From NCBI RefSeq assembly GCF_008312835.1, contig NZ_VSKS01000003.1, positions 1-64,000 of the forward strand: a stretch of 64,000 nucleotides of DNA, in the 5' to 3' direction. The stretch's first letter is position 1, and the number at the start of each line of letters is the position of its first letter. The notes beneath the pieces are model-generated. The model had not been told where the DNA came from. It saw only the letters and a list, made by a program, of their open reading frames with translations, and did not search any database. A program made the position numbers and the translations under genes. Below are positions 50,595-58,057 of this stretch, piece after piece. The DNA comes from Streptomyces marokkonensis (GTDB taxonomy: Bacteria; Actinomycetota; Actinomycetes; Streptomycetales; Streptomycetaceae).

Positions 50595-50912
50595 GTGGCG
50601 CAGAAGGTCGTGGTCACTCTCTTTGACGACATCGACGGCTCGGAAGCGGCGGAAACGATCGCCTTCGGACTCGACGGCAAGTCGTACGAGATCGACCTCA
50701 ATGAAGCCAATGCCAGGAAACTGCGGAAGGCGCTCGAGCCCTACGTGGACGCCGGCCGCAAGCGGTCGCGCTCCGGCAAGGCGTACCGGCAGACGGAGGT
50801 CGCCCCGGACCCGGCGGCCGTGCGCGCCTGGGCGCAGGCGAACCGGATGGACGTCCCCGCGCGGGGGCGGATCCCCAAGAAGGTCTACGAGGCGTTCGCC
50901 GCGGCGCAGTGA
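50595..50912 (+). CDS. lsr2: Lsr2-like nucleoid-associated protein
   Basis: A 105-residue member of the Lsr2/H-NS-like xenogeneic silencers. The N-terminal oligomerisation domain has AQKVVVTLFDDIDGSEAAET and GLDGKSYEIDL. The C-terminal AT-hook-like DNA-binding part has VRAWAQANRM and PARGRIPKKV (R-G-R hook). Streptomyces carry two paralogues; the place beside purS suggests the second one (LsrL in S. coelicolor, by recollection). The GTG start is preceded by GAAGG. It would bind AT-rich minor grooves. Confidence 0.93.
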   Translation: MAQKVVVTLFDDIDGSEAAETIAFGLDGKSYEIDLNEANARKLRKALEPYVDAGRKRSRSGKAYRQTEVAPDPAAVRAWAQANRMDVPARGRIPKKVYEAFAAAQ

Positions 50913-51072
50913 GCCGGCCGGGTGAACCCTGGCCCCGGGCGGGTGAGCCGCCCGGGCCCCGGGTGGTCATCCGGCCCTCCCGGCAACCGACTTGCGCAGC
51001 ACCCCCGCTGATCAGCTAGAGTCTGGAGCACGCCGAGGGGCGAGGCCGAAAGGCCCGGCCCACGGAGTACAT

Positions 51073-51144
51073 GCGGGTGTAGTTCAGTAGTAGAACATCC
51101 CCCTTCCAGGGGGAAGGCGCAGTGTGCAATTCCTGTCACCCGCT
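51073..51144 (+). tRNA. tRNA-Gly (TCC) with non-canonical D- and T-loops
   Basis: Acceptor GCGGGTG/CACCCGC and a strong anticodon stem around CTTCCAG give a clear Gly tRNA. The T-arm reads GCAGTGTGCAATTCCTGT: the usual TTCRA is replaced by TGCAA, and the loop is enlarged. The D-loop has AGTAGTAG instead of AGTGGTAG, so G18 is lost. Confidence 0.85.
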
Positions 51145-51243
51145 CTGCACCGCCGTACCGAGACCCCACAGGGGTCCCCCCCTCTGGGGAGGATCAGGTA
51201 GGCTGGTGCCCGCGCCGATCGGTGAGAGCCGGTCGGAGGCAAT

Positions 51244-51316
51244 GCGGACGTAGCTCAGTTGGTAGAGCGCAACCTTGCCAAGGTTGAGGTCGCGAGTTCG
51301 AGCCTCGTCGTCCGCT
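51244..51316 (+). tRNA. tRNA-Gly (GCC)
   Basis: A 73-nt canonical cloverleaf, acceptor GCGGACG/CGTCCGC, anticodon GCC in TTGCCAA, T-loop TTCGAGC. Confidence 0.95.
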
Positions 51317-51325
51317 CGGGAACGA

Positions 51326-51354
51326 GACCCCGGTCCATCGGACCGGGGTCTTTT
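51326..51354 (+). terminator. Terminator of tRNA-Gly genes
   Basis: GACCCCGGTCC and GGACCGGGGTC pair over 11 bp with an ATC loop, followed by TTTT. Confidence 0.93.
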
Positions 51355-51396
51355 CGTGCCGGCTCCGGGTCCGTCGGTGCTCTCCGGGCGGTCGTC

Positions 51397-51423
51397 TGAC
51401 ATTTGTCATGCGCAATGATGACA
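51397..51423. promoter_or_regulatory. Overlapping inverted repeats before the ABC-2 exporter operon
   Basis: TGACATTTGTCA (51397-51408) is a 5-2-5 palindrome that overlaps TGTCAT (51404-51409) ... ATGACA (51418-51423), a second 6-bp inverted repeat with an 8-nt spacer. It lies about 45-70 bp upstream of the ABC ATPase gene. It is a good candidate site for the response regulator encoded at the end of the operon. Confidence 0.6.
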
Positions 51424-51466
51424 ACGCGCACTGCCTCCGCCTCCCCGCCGCCGGGATGCTCGAGGC

Positions 51467-52441
51467 ATGGAAGCGAACGAACACGGACACGTGATTGAGG
51501 TCACCGACCTGCGGCGTGTGTACGGGGGCGGGTTCGAGGCGGTGCGCGGGATCGGCTTCTCCGTGCGGCGCGGGGAGATCTTCGCCCTGCTGGGCACCAA
51601 CGGCGCGGGCAAGACCTCCACCGTCGAACTGCTGGAAGGACTCGCGGCCCCGGCCGGCGGGCAGGTCCGGGTGCTCGGGCACGACCCGTACACCGAGCGC
51701 GCCGCCGTCCGGCCGCGCACCGGCGTGATGCTCCAGGAAGGGGGCTTCCCCTCGGAGCTGACCGTCGCCGAGACCGCGCGGATGTGGGCCGGCTGCGTCA
51801 GCGGGGCGCGTCCACCGCGGGAGGTGCTCGCGCTGGTCGGGCTGGCCCAGAAGACGGACGTACGGGTCAAGCAGCTGTCCGGGGGTGAGCGACGCCGCCT
51901 CGACCTGGCGCTGGCGCTGCTCGGCGATCCCGAGGTGGTGTTCCTGGACGAGCCGACCACCGGACTGGACGCCGAAGGCCGCCGCGACACCTGGGAGTTG
52001 GTCCGCGCCCTGCGCGACGGCGGTACGACGGTGCTGCTGACCACGCACTACCTGGAGGAGGCCGAGGCACTCGCCGACCGGCTGGCGATCCTGCACGAGG
52101 GGCGCATCGCCGCGACCGGCACCCCGGCCGAGGTGACCGCGTCCCAGCCCTCGAGGATCGGCTTCGAGCTGCCCGAGGGCTACCACCTCGGCGACCTGCC
52201 GCCGCTCGCCGAACTCGGCGTGTGCGGGCACGAGGTCGAGGGCCGGTTCGTCCGGCTCCGTACGCGGGAACTGCAGCGGGCGGCGACGCGGCTGCTCACC
52301 TGGGCCGAGGGGGCCGGGGTCGAGCTACGGCGGCTGGACGTGCGCTCGGCGTCATTGGAGGAGGCGTTCCTGGGCATCGCCCGCGAGGCGGCCGCGGGAA
52401 CCACTCCGGCTTCGGCGGATGTGAAGGAGTACGCGGCATGA
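51467..52441 (+). CDS. ABC transporter ATP-binding protein (ABC-2/DrrA type)
   Basis: This 324-residue ATPase has Walker A GTNGAGKTS, Q-loop VMLQEGG, signature LSGGERRRLDL and Walker B VVFLDEPTTGLD. The C-terminal extension (about 225-320) is like drug and lipid exporters of the DrrA type. It overlaps the permease gene by 4 nt, and a histidine kinase and response regulator follow, so the four genes form one operon. Substrate unknown; antibiotic or membrane stress export is typical of such units. Confidence 0.92.
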   Translation: MEANEHGHVIEVTDLRRVYGGGFEAVRGIGFSVRRGEIFALLGTNGAGKTSTVELLEGLAAPAGGQVRVLGHDPYTERAAVRPRTGVMLQEGGFPSELTVAETARMWAGCVSGARPPREVLALVGLAQKTDVRVKQLSGGERRRLDLALALLGDPEVVFLDEPTTGLDAEGRRDTWELVRALRDGGTTVLLTTHYLEEAEALADRLAILHEGRIAATGTPAEVTASQPSRIGFELPEGYHLGDLPPLAELGVCGHEVEGRFVRLRTRELQRAATRLLTWAEGAGVELRRLDVRSASLEEAFLGIAREAAAGTTPASADVKEYAA

Positions 52442-53214
52442 GTCAGGCCGTCACCACCAGCAGGGGCCGGCTGACGGCCCTGGCCCGGGCCGAGATGACC
52501 CTGCTCGGCCGCAGCAAGGGAACGCTCGTCGCAGCGCTGTTCGTGCCGCTGATGCTGCCGTTCACCGTGCTGTCGGTGGTCGGGGAGATGGATCTGGAGG
52601 ACGCCGGGCTCACGGTGGGCACCGTCGTACTGCCCGCCGCCGTCGGTTTCTCCCTGCTCTTCGCCGTCTACAGCGCCCTCGTGGGCATCTTCGTCACCCG
52701 GCGCGAGGAACTCGTCCTCAAGCGGTTGCGCACCGGTGAGGTGCGGGACGTCGAGATCCTGGCCGGGGCCTCGCTCCCCGCGGTCACCATCGGACTCGTG
52801 CAGTCGTTGGTGCTGACCGTCGGCTGTGCCGTCCTGCTCGACGTGTCCGTCCCCCAGGCGCCTCACCTCGTCGTCCTGGGTCTGCTCTCGGGCCTGGTGA
52901 TGTGCGCCGCCCTGGCCGCCGTCACCGCGAGCTTCACCCGGACCGTGGAGAGCGCCCAAGTCACCTCGCTGCCCCTGCTGCTGGTCTCGATGCTCGGCTC
53001 CGGCATCGCCGTCCCGCTGGAGATGCTGCCCGACCGGCTGGCCTCGGTGTGCGAGCTGCTGCCGCTGAGCCCGGTCATCCTGCTCGTCCGCGACGGCTGG
53101 ACCGGAGACCTGTCGGCCTACGAGACACTGGGCGCCGTGGTGACAGCGGTGGCATGGACCGGTCTGGCGCTGTTCGGTGTACGGCGCTGGTTCCGGTGGG
53201 AGCCGCGGCGTTGA
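52438..53214 (+). CDS. ABC-2 type permease
   Basis: A 258-residue membrane protein with six predicted helices. The amphipathic N-terminus is followed by KGTLVAALFVPLMLPFTVLSV, and the last cytoplasm-facing loop contains LSPVILLVRDGWTG, typical of ABC-2 permeases. It pairs with the ATPase just upstream (4-nt overlap). The next gene (kinase) starts 17 nt later after GAAGGAG. Confidence 0.88.
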   Translation: MSQAVTTSRGRLTALARAEMTLLGRSKGTLVAALFVPLMLPFTVLSVVGEMDLEDAGLTVGTVVLPAAVGFSLLFAVYSALVGIFVTRREELVLKRLRTGEVRDVEILAGASLPAVTIGLVQSLVLTVGCAVLLDVSVPQAPHLVVLGLLSGLVMCAALAAVTASFTRTVESAQVTSLPLLLVSMLGSGIAVPLEMLPDRLASVCELLPLSPVILLVRDGWTGDLSAYETLGAVVTAVAWTGLALFGVRRWFRWEPRR

Positions 53215-53231
53215 GGTGAAGGAGCCGAGAA

Positions 53232-54503
53232 ATGCGGGAGCCCGGTCGCTGGTGGCGGCGCAAGAGCACACCGGCGAAGGTGGAGACGTACACACGATGG
53301 TCGTTCCACTTCTTCGGCGTGGTCGAGGTCCTCGTGGTCGGGCTGCCGGCCGTCGGCGGGCCGGAGCCGCGACTCGGCGGTCCCCTGCTGGCGATGGTGT
53401 GCGCGCATGCCGCGCTGTGCATGGTGACCGTGTCGCGCGCCCTGGACTGGACGCGGGGTCGCCGTAAGCAGCCCGTCCACCTGCTGTGGGTGCTCGGTGC
53501 GGTCAGCGCGGTGATCGCCGTCGGCGCCCTCGCGGCCGTGGAGCACGGTCCGGCCGGCTCGGACGACGTCGGCACCGCGGCCGGCGCGGTCTTCGGCACC
53601 GTGCTGATCCTCGGGGCGGGCATCATCACGCTCGGCCTCGGCGACCGGCGGCATGTGTTCTCCGTGGTGCTCGCCTTCGCCACAGGTGCGGGGCTGGTGC
53701 CGCTGCTCCTGGGCGCTCCGGTGACCGCCGCCGCGGTCACCTCGCTGGTCGTGCTGCTGGGAGCCGGGTTCGTCGCGTTCACGGCCGCCCTGTCGGTCTG
53801 GCTGCTCAACGCGGTCTACGAGCTCGACGAGGCACGCGAGAACCGGGCACGGCTCGCCGTCGCGGAGGAACGGCTGCGGTTCGCCCGGGACCTGCACGAT
53901 GTGATGGGCCGGAACCTGACCGTACTCGCGCTGAAGAGCGAACTGGCGGTGCAACTGGCCCAGCGGGGGCGCCCGGAGGCCGTCGACCAGATGACCGAGG
54001 TGCAGCGGCTCGCACACGAGGCGCAACGGGAGGTCCGCGAGGTCGTACGCGGCTACCGTGAGGCCGACCTGACGGCCGAGATCGTCGGTGCCCAGGGCGT
54101 GTTGCGGGCCGCGGGCATCGCCTGCACGATCACCGGCTCACCCGCCGGGCTGCCTGCCTCGGCGCAGTCGGCGCTGGGATGGGTCATGAGAGAAGCGGCG
54201 ACCAACGTGCTGCGGCACGGAGATGCCCGGCGGTGCACGGTGGAACTGAAGGTGACGGAGGGACGTGTGGTGCTGTCCGTGGAGAACGACGGCGTCCGGG
54301 GGGAGACGGGTGGCCGCGGGACGGGATCCGGACTCGCCGGGCTGCGCGAGCGGCTGACCGGGATCGGCGGGACGCTGGAGGCCGGTCCGGTCGGCGAGGA
54401 GAGCTTCCGGTTGACCGCCGAGGTGCCCCTGCCACGGAAGGCCGAACCGCCCGCTGCCGCGGCCCGGCAGGCGTCCCGCCCCGTGCACGGGGCCGCCTCA
54501 TGA
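53232..54503 (+). CDS. NarL-type (DesK-like) sensor histidine kinase
   Basis: A 423-residue kinase with about six N-terminal membrane helices (25-195). The HisKA_3 phosphoacceptor is in RFARDLHDVMGRNLT (His222), and the HATPase domain (about 290-410) has N-box MREAATNVLRHG and G-box GTGSGLAGLRERL. No large external sensor domain, so it probably senses the membrane. Its stop overlaps the regulator start by 4 nt. It lies in the ABC exporter operon, suggesting sensing of envelope stress or an antibiotic. Confidence 0.92.
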   Translation: MREPGRWWRRKSTPAKVETYTRWSFHFFGVVEVLVVGLPAVGGPEPRLGGPLLAMVCAHAALCMVTVSRALDWTRGRRKQPVHLLWVLGAVSAVIAVGALAAVEHGPAGSDDVGTAAGAVFGTVLILGAGIITLGLGDRRHVFSVVLAFATGAGLVPLLLGAPVTAAAVTSLVVLLGAGFVAFTAALSVWLLNAVYELDEARENRARLAVAEERLRFARDLHDVMGRNLTVLALKSELAVQLAQRGRPEAVDQMTEVQRLAHEAQREVREVVRGYREADLTAEIVGAQGVLRAAGIACTITGSPAGLPASAQSALGWVMREAATNVLRHGDARRCTVELKVTEGRVVLSVENDGVRGETGGRGTGSGLAGLRERLTGIGGTLEAGPVGEESFRLTAEVPLPRKAEPPAAAARQASRPVHGAAS

Positions 54504-55114
54504 CGGCGCGGCTGCGCGTGCTGCTCGCCGACGACGAGCACCTGATCCGGGGGGCGCTCGCCGCTCTGCTCTCACTGGAGGACGACATCACGATCGTCGC
54601 CGAGGCCGCCACGGGGCCGGAGGCGCTGGCGATGGCGCGGGCGCACGCCCCCGATGTCGCCGTACTGGATCTGCAGATGCCCGGCGCGGACGGTGTGAAG
54701 GTCGCCACATCGGTGCGGGCGGAGCTGCCCGACTGCCGGGTGCTGATCGTGACCGGTCACGGGCGGCCCGGGCATCTGAAGCGGGCGCTCGCGGCCGGTG
54801 TGCGGGGGTTCGTCCCGAAGACCGTCAGCGCCCAGCGCCTCGCGGAGATCATCCGCACGGTGCACGCGGGAAACCGTTACGTCGACCCGGAGTTGGCCGC
54901 CGACGCGATCGCCGCCGGCGACTCCCCGCTGACCGCGCGCGAGGCCGAGGTGCTGGAACTCGCGGCGGACGGGGCACCCGTGGCGGAGATCGCGGAGCGG
55001 GCCGCGCTGTCCCAGGGGACCGTGCGCAACTATCTCTCCTCGGCCGTCTCGAAGCTCGGGGCGGAGAACCGCCATGCGGCGGTGCGTCTCGCACGGGAGC
55101 GGGGTTGGGTATAG
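54500..55114 (+). CDS. NarL/LuxR-type response regulator
   Basis: A 204-residue regulator with a receiver domain (1-120): DDEH acidic pocket, phosphoacceptor Asp57 in VAVLDLQMPGAD, Thr in VLIVTGH and Lys in FVPKTVS. The C-terminal LuxR helix-turn-helix reads LTAREAEVLELAADG and LSQGTVRNYLSSAVSKLG. It is translationally coupled with the kinase (ATGA). It probably controls the exporter operon through the inverted repeats at 51397-51423. Confidence 0.93.
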   Translation: MTARLRVLLADDEHLIRGALAALLSLEDDITIVAEAATGPEALAMARAHAPDVAVLDLQMPGADGVKVATSVRAELPDCRVLIVTGHGRPGHLKRALAAGVRGFVPKTVSAQRLAEIIRTVHAGNRYVDPELAADAIAAGDSPLTAREAEVLELAADGAPVAEIAERAALSQGTVRNYLSSAVSKLGAENRHAAVRLARERGWV

Positions 55115-55136
55115 TGGTTCTCGCGCCACGGCGCAT

Positions 55137-55209
55137 GCGAACGTAGCTCAGTTGGTAGAGCGCAACCTTGCCAAGGTTGAGGTCGCGAGTTCGAACCTCG
55201 TCGTTCGCT
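55137..55209 (+). tRNA. tRNA-Gly (GCC), second copy
   Basis: A 73-nt cloverleaf identical to the earlier tRNA-Gly(GCC) except in the acceptor stem (GCGAACG/CGTTCGC) and one T-loop base (TTCGAAC). Confidence 0.95.
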
Positions 55210-55217
55210 CAGGATCA

Positions 55218-55244
55218 GGGCCCCGGTCATCGACCGGGGCCTTT
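55218..55244. terminator. Terminator between tRNA-Gly and purC
   Basis: GGCCCCGGTC and GACCGGGGCC pair over 10 bp with an ATC loop, then TTTGTCG. It follows the tRNA by 9 nt and may also stop purC transcripts from the other side. Confidence 0.88.
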
Positions 55245-55297
55245 GTCGTGGGCCTTCCGCCGTGGGCCGGGCCCTCGCGGGCCCGGCTGTCGGGTGC

Positions 55298-56197
55298 TCA
55301 GCTCCAGGAGGTGCCGGTCAGCCGCTCGTACGCCTCCACGTACTTGGCCCGGGTGGCGTCCACGATGTGCTGCGGCAGCGGCGGCGGGGGCTGCTCGCCG
55401 CGGCGGTCCCAGCCCGACTCGGCCGAGGTGAGCCAGTCCCGTACGAACTGCTTGTCGTACGAGGGCTGGGCGTGGCCCGGCTCCCACTGCTCGGCCGGCC
55501 AGAAGCGGGAGGAGTCCGGGGTGAGCACCTCGTCGGCGATGACCAGGGTCTCGCCGTCGAAGCCGAACTCGAACTTGGTGTCCGCGAGGATGATCCCCCG
55601 GTCACGGGCGATGTCCCGGGCGCGGGAGTAGGCGGCGAGGGTCGCCTGGCGCAGCTGGGCCGCGGTCTCCGCGCCGACCTGGCGGGCGACCTCCTCGTAG
55701 GACACGTTCTCGTCGTGCTCGCCGACGGCGGCCTTGGTGGCCGGGGTGAAGATCGGGGCGGGCAGCTCCGAGCCGTCCACCAGGCCCTCGGGGAGGGCGA
55801 GGCCGCAGACCGTACGGGACTCGTCGTACTCGGCCAGGCCCGAGCCGGTGAGGTAGCCGCGGGCCACGCACTCCACGGGGACCATGTTCAGCGACTTGCA
55901 CACGAGGGTGCGGCCCGCCCAGTCGCCGGGGGCGCCGGCCGGGGGCTCGGTGCTCAGGACGTGGTGCGGGAGCAGGTCGGCGAGCTGGTCGAACCACCAC
56001 AGGGAGAGCCGGGTGAGGACCCGCCCCTTGTCGGGGATCTCGGTCGGCAGCACCCAGTCGTAGGCGGAGATGCGGTCGCTGGCGACCATCACGAGGTCGC
56101 CCGCCTCGTTCCGGTACAGCTCGCGCACCTTGCCGGTGTGCAGGTGCACCAGGCCCGGAACCTGGATCGGCTCGGGCTTTTCGACGAATCCGGACAC
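55298..56197 (-). CDS. purC: SAICAR synthetase
   Basis: A 299-residue PurC. It joins aspartate to CAIR with ATP. Motifs: HTGKVRELYRN at the ATP site, VASDRISAYDWVLPTEIPDKG and the loop LVCKSLNMVPVECVARGYLTGS, and DTKFEFGFD near the C-terminus. Length is in the eukaryote-like/actinobacterial range. The GTG at 56197 follows GGGGAGG. Larger open frames upstream are non-coding. Monocistronic. Confidence 0.96.
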   Translation of the reverse strand: MSGFVEKPEPIQVPGLVHLHTGKVRELYRNEAGDLVMVASDRISAYDWVLPTEIPDKGRVLTRLSLWWFDQLADLLPHHVLSTEPPAGAPGDWAGRTLVCKSLNMVPVECVARGYLTGSGLAEYDESRTVCGLALPEGLVDGSELPAPIFTPATKAAVGEHDENVSYEEVARQVGAETAAQLRQATLAAYSRARDIARDRGIILADTKFEFGFDGETLVIADEVLTPDSSRFWPAEQWEPGHAQPSYDKQFVRDWLTSAESGWDRRGEQPPPPLPQHIVDATRAKYVEAYERLTGTSWS

Positions 56198-56292
56198 GGT
56201 TCCTCCCCGTGGTGATGTCCAAGTGACTCGATTCTCCCGTATGCAGCGAACGGTCTCGGCCACGGGTCGGTGCGGACACCCCGCCCGGCGGG

Positions 56293-57825
56293 TCAGTCGC
56301 GTTTGCAGATGCGGTCCAGGAGGTTGGCGGTGGCGCGCTGGACGCGGGGGTCGACATGGCCCGGGCGGTCCAGGGCCGGGGACCAGGCGAAGGTGCCGGA
56401 GGCGAAGACCCAGGCGCCCGAGGGGGCGCGGTAGAGGGAGGTCTCCTGGTGGCGACGGGCGCCGGCCCGGTCGGCGTACGGGGAGTGCGCCAGCAGGACG
56501 CGCTCCTCGTGCTCGGGCAGCGGGGTGCGCGGGAAGTAACGGTCCGCCTCGCCCGCGACCATGCCCTCGATGCCGTCGCCCTCGTGCGCGCCGGTCGCCT
56601 CCCACATCCAGTGGCCGGCGTTGCGGACGATCAGCGGGTGCGGCTGCGGGACGTGACCGGCGTACTGGATGCCCAGCAGGTGCTGCTCCGCGCGGTCGAT
56701 CTCCCGCCACAGCGCCGGTTTGCCCGGGCCCCGGCGTTTGCGGCAGGTCAGCAGGCGGTCGGGGCCGGCCGGGGAGGGGGTGAGCTCCACCTGCCAGTAC
56801 AGGGTGTTGGCGGAGAGGAAGACCAGGGACGTACCGTGCGCGCGGGCGCGCTCCACGGCGGTGCGCATGGGCACCGACCAGTACTCGTCGTGGCCGGGGA
56901 AGATCAGGCCCCGGTGGCGGGTGGGGTCGACCCGGCCGGCGTGCAGGTCGCGGGCGTCGGCGTAGGCGAGGTCGTAGCCGTAGCGCTCGGCCCAGCGGAT
57001 GACGTCGTAGGCGTGTCCCACGTGCAGCGGGAGGCCGGCGCCCGCGTAGGGGCGGTCGAAGGAGACGGTGGTGGCGGCGTCGGACTCGCCGAGCAGCCGG
57101 CCGCCGTCGTCCCAGGCGTGGTAGAGGCTCGCGCCGGTGCGGCCGTCCTCCGGATAGAGGTTGTAGGCCTGCCAGGTGATGTCGGGCAGGACGAGGAGGA
57201 GGTCCGCGGGGCGGTCGTCGCGGACGGTGAACGGGATGTGCGAGCGGTAGCCGTCGGCCGTGGTGAGCACGGCGACGTACGCGCCGACGCTCCAGTACGA
57301 CGGGATCGGTAACCGCCAGGACAGCCACCAGTGGTGGCAGGAGACGGTGCGGTCGGCGGTGAGTGGCGGGGGCTGCACGATGCCGGAGAGGCGGGGACTG
57401 GAGGTGATCTTGGTGGCGCCGTCACCGGCGTAGTGGCCGATGCGGTACACGTCGACCCCGAACTCCTGGGGCGGGTCGACGGTGACGTGGAAGTCGATGG
57501 ACTCACCGGGGGCGACCGCGCCCGTGGAGGTGAAGCCCTTGATCTGGCGGTGCACGTCGTCGGCGGCGCGGGGGCCGCCGGAGGACCGGGGGGCGGGGAC
57601 CCGCGGGCCGCCCTGCCGGGGAAGGCGGGTGGTGGGCCGGTCCGGGCCCGTGCGCGGTTCCGGGTCCGCGGGGTCCGGGTCCACGTACCAGGGGACCACC
57701 TGGCCGGAGTCGCCGAAGTAGGTCTCGCTGCCGCGCAGCCACGGGAGGGGGCCCTGTCCGAAAGGATCGTTCACGGCGTGCGCCAGCGCCCCCGAGTCCC
57801 AGCGGCGGATCTGCTCCGAGCCCAT
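56293..57825 (-). CDS. N,N-dimethylformamidase beta-subunit-like protein
   Basis: A 510-residue soluble protein with VDVYRIGHYAGDGA near 130 and long segments typical of the large subunit of dimethylformamidase (WQAYNLYPEDGRTGAS, SFDRPYAG, YDVIRWAERYGYDLAYA, FPGHDEYWS). No small subunit gene is adjacent. Many Streptomyces encode such stand-alone homologues whose activity is unknown. A proline-rich stretch (about 50-90) precedes the domain. ATG with GGGAG at 4 nt. It shares direction with purC but lies 95 bp away. Confidence 0.8.
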   Translation of the reverse strand: MGSEQIRRWDSGALAHAVNDPFGQGPLPWLRGSETYFGDSGQVVPWYVDPDPADPEPRTGPDRPTTRLPRQGGPRVPAPRSSGGPRAADDVHRQIKGFTSTGAVAPGESIDFHVTVDPPQEFGVDVYRIGHYAGDGATKITSSPRLSGIVQPPPLTADRTVSCHHWWLSWRLPIPSYWSVGAYVAVLTTADGYRSHIPFTVRDDRPADLLLVLPDITWQAYNLYPEDGRTGASLYHAWDDGGRLLGESDAATTVSFDRPYAGAGLPLHVGHAYDVIRWAERYGYDLAYADARDLHAGRVDPTRHRGLIFPGHDEYWSVPMRTAVERARAHGTSLVFLSANTLYWQVELTPSPAGPDRLLTCRKRRGPGKPALWREIDRAEQHLLGIQYAGHVPQPHPLIVRNAGHWMWEATGAHEGDGIEGMVAGEADRYFPRTPLPEHEERVLLAHSPYADRAGARRHQETSLYRAPSGAWVFASGTFAWSPALDRPGHVDPRVQRATANLLDRICKRD

Positions 57826-58057
57826 GATCGCTCCCCTCCCTCGTACCCCCGGTGCGGTGCGGTGGGTGGTGCTGTTCGGCAGTCGCCTGACGGGTGAGGT
57901 CCCCGCGTCAGTTATGTGCCTGTCGTATGTCGCGCGCCCTTGCCAGTGAGCGCGAACGGTCCAAGCACATCACATAACGCACGCACTCCGTCACCGTTCG
58001 TTGTGAATTGACCGAAAGCGGAAGGGTGAGATCCGGGCGGGGGTGACGGCCGTGGGC

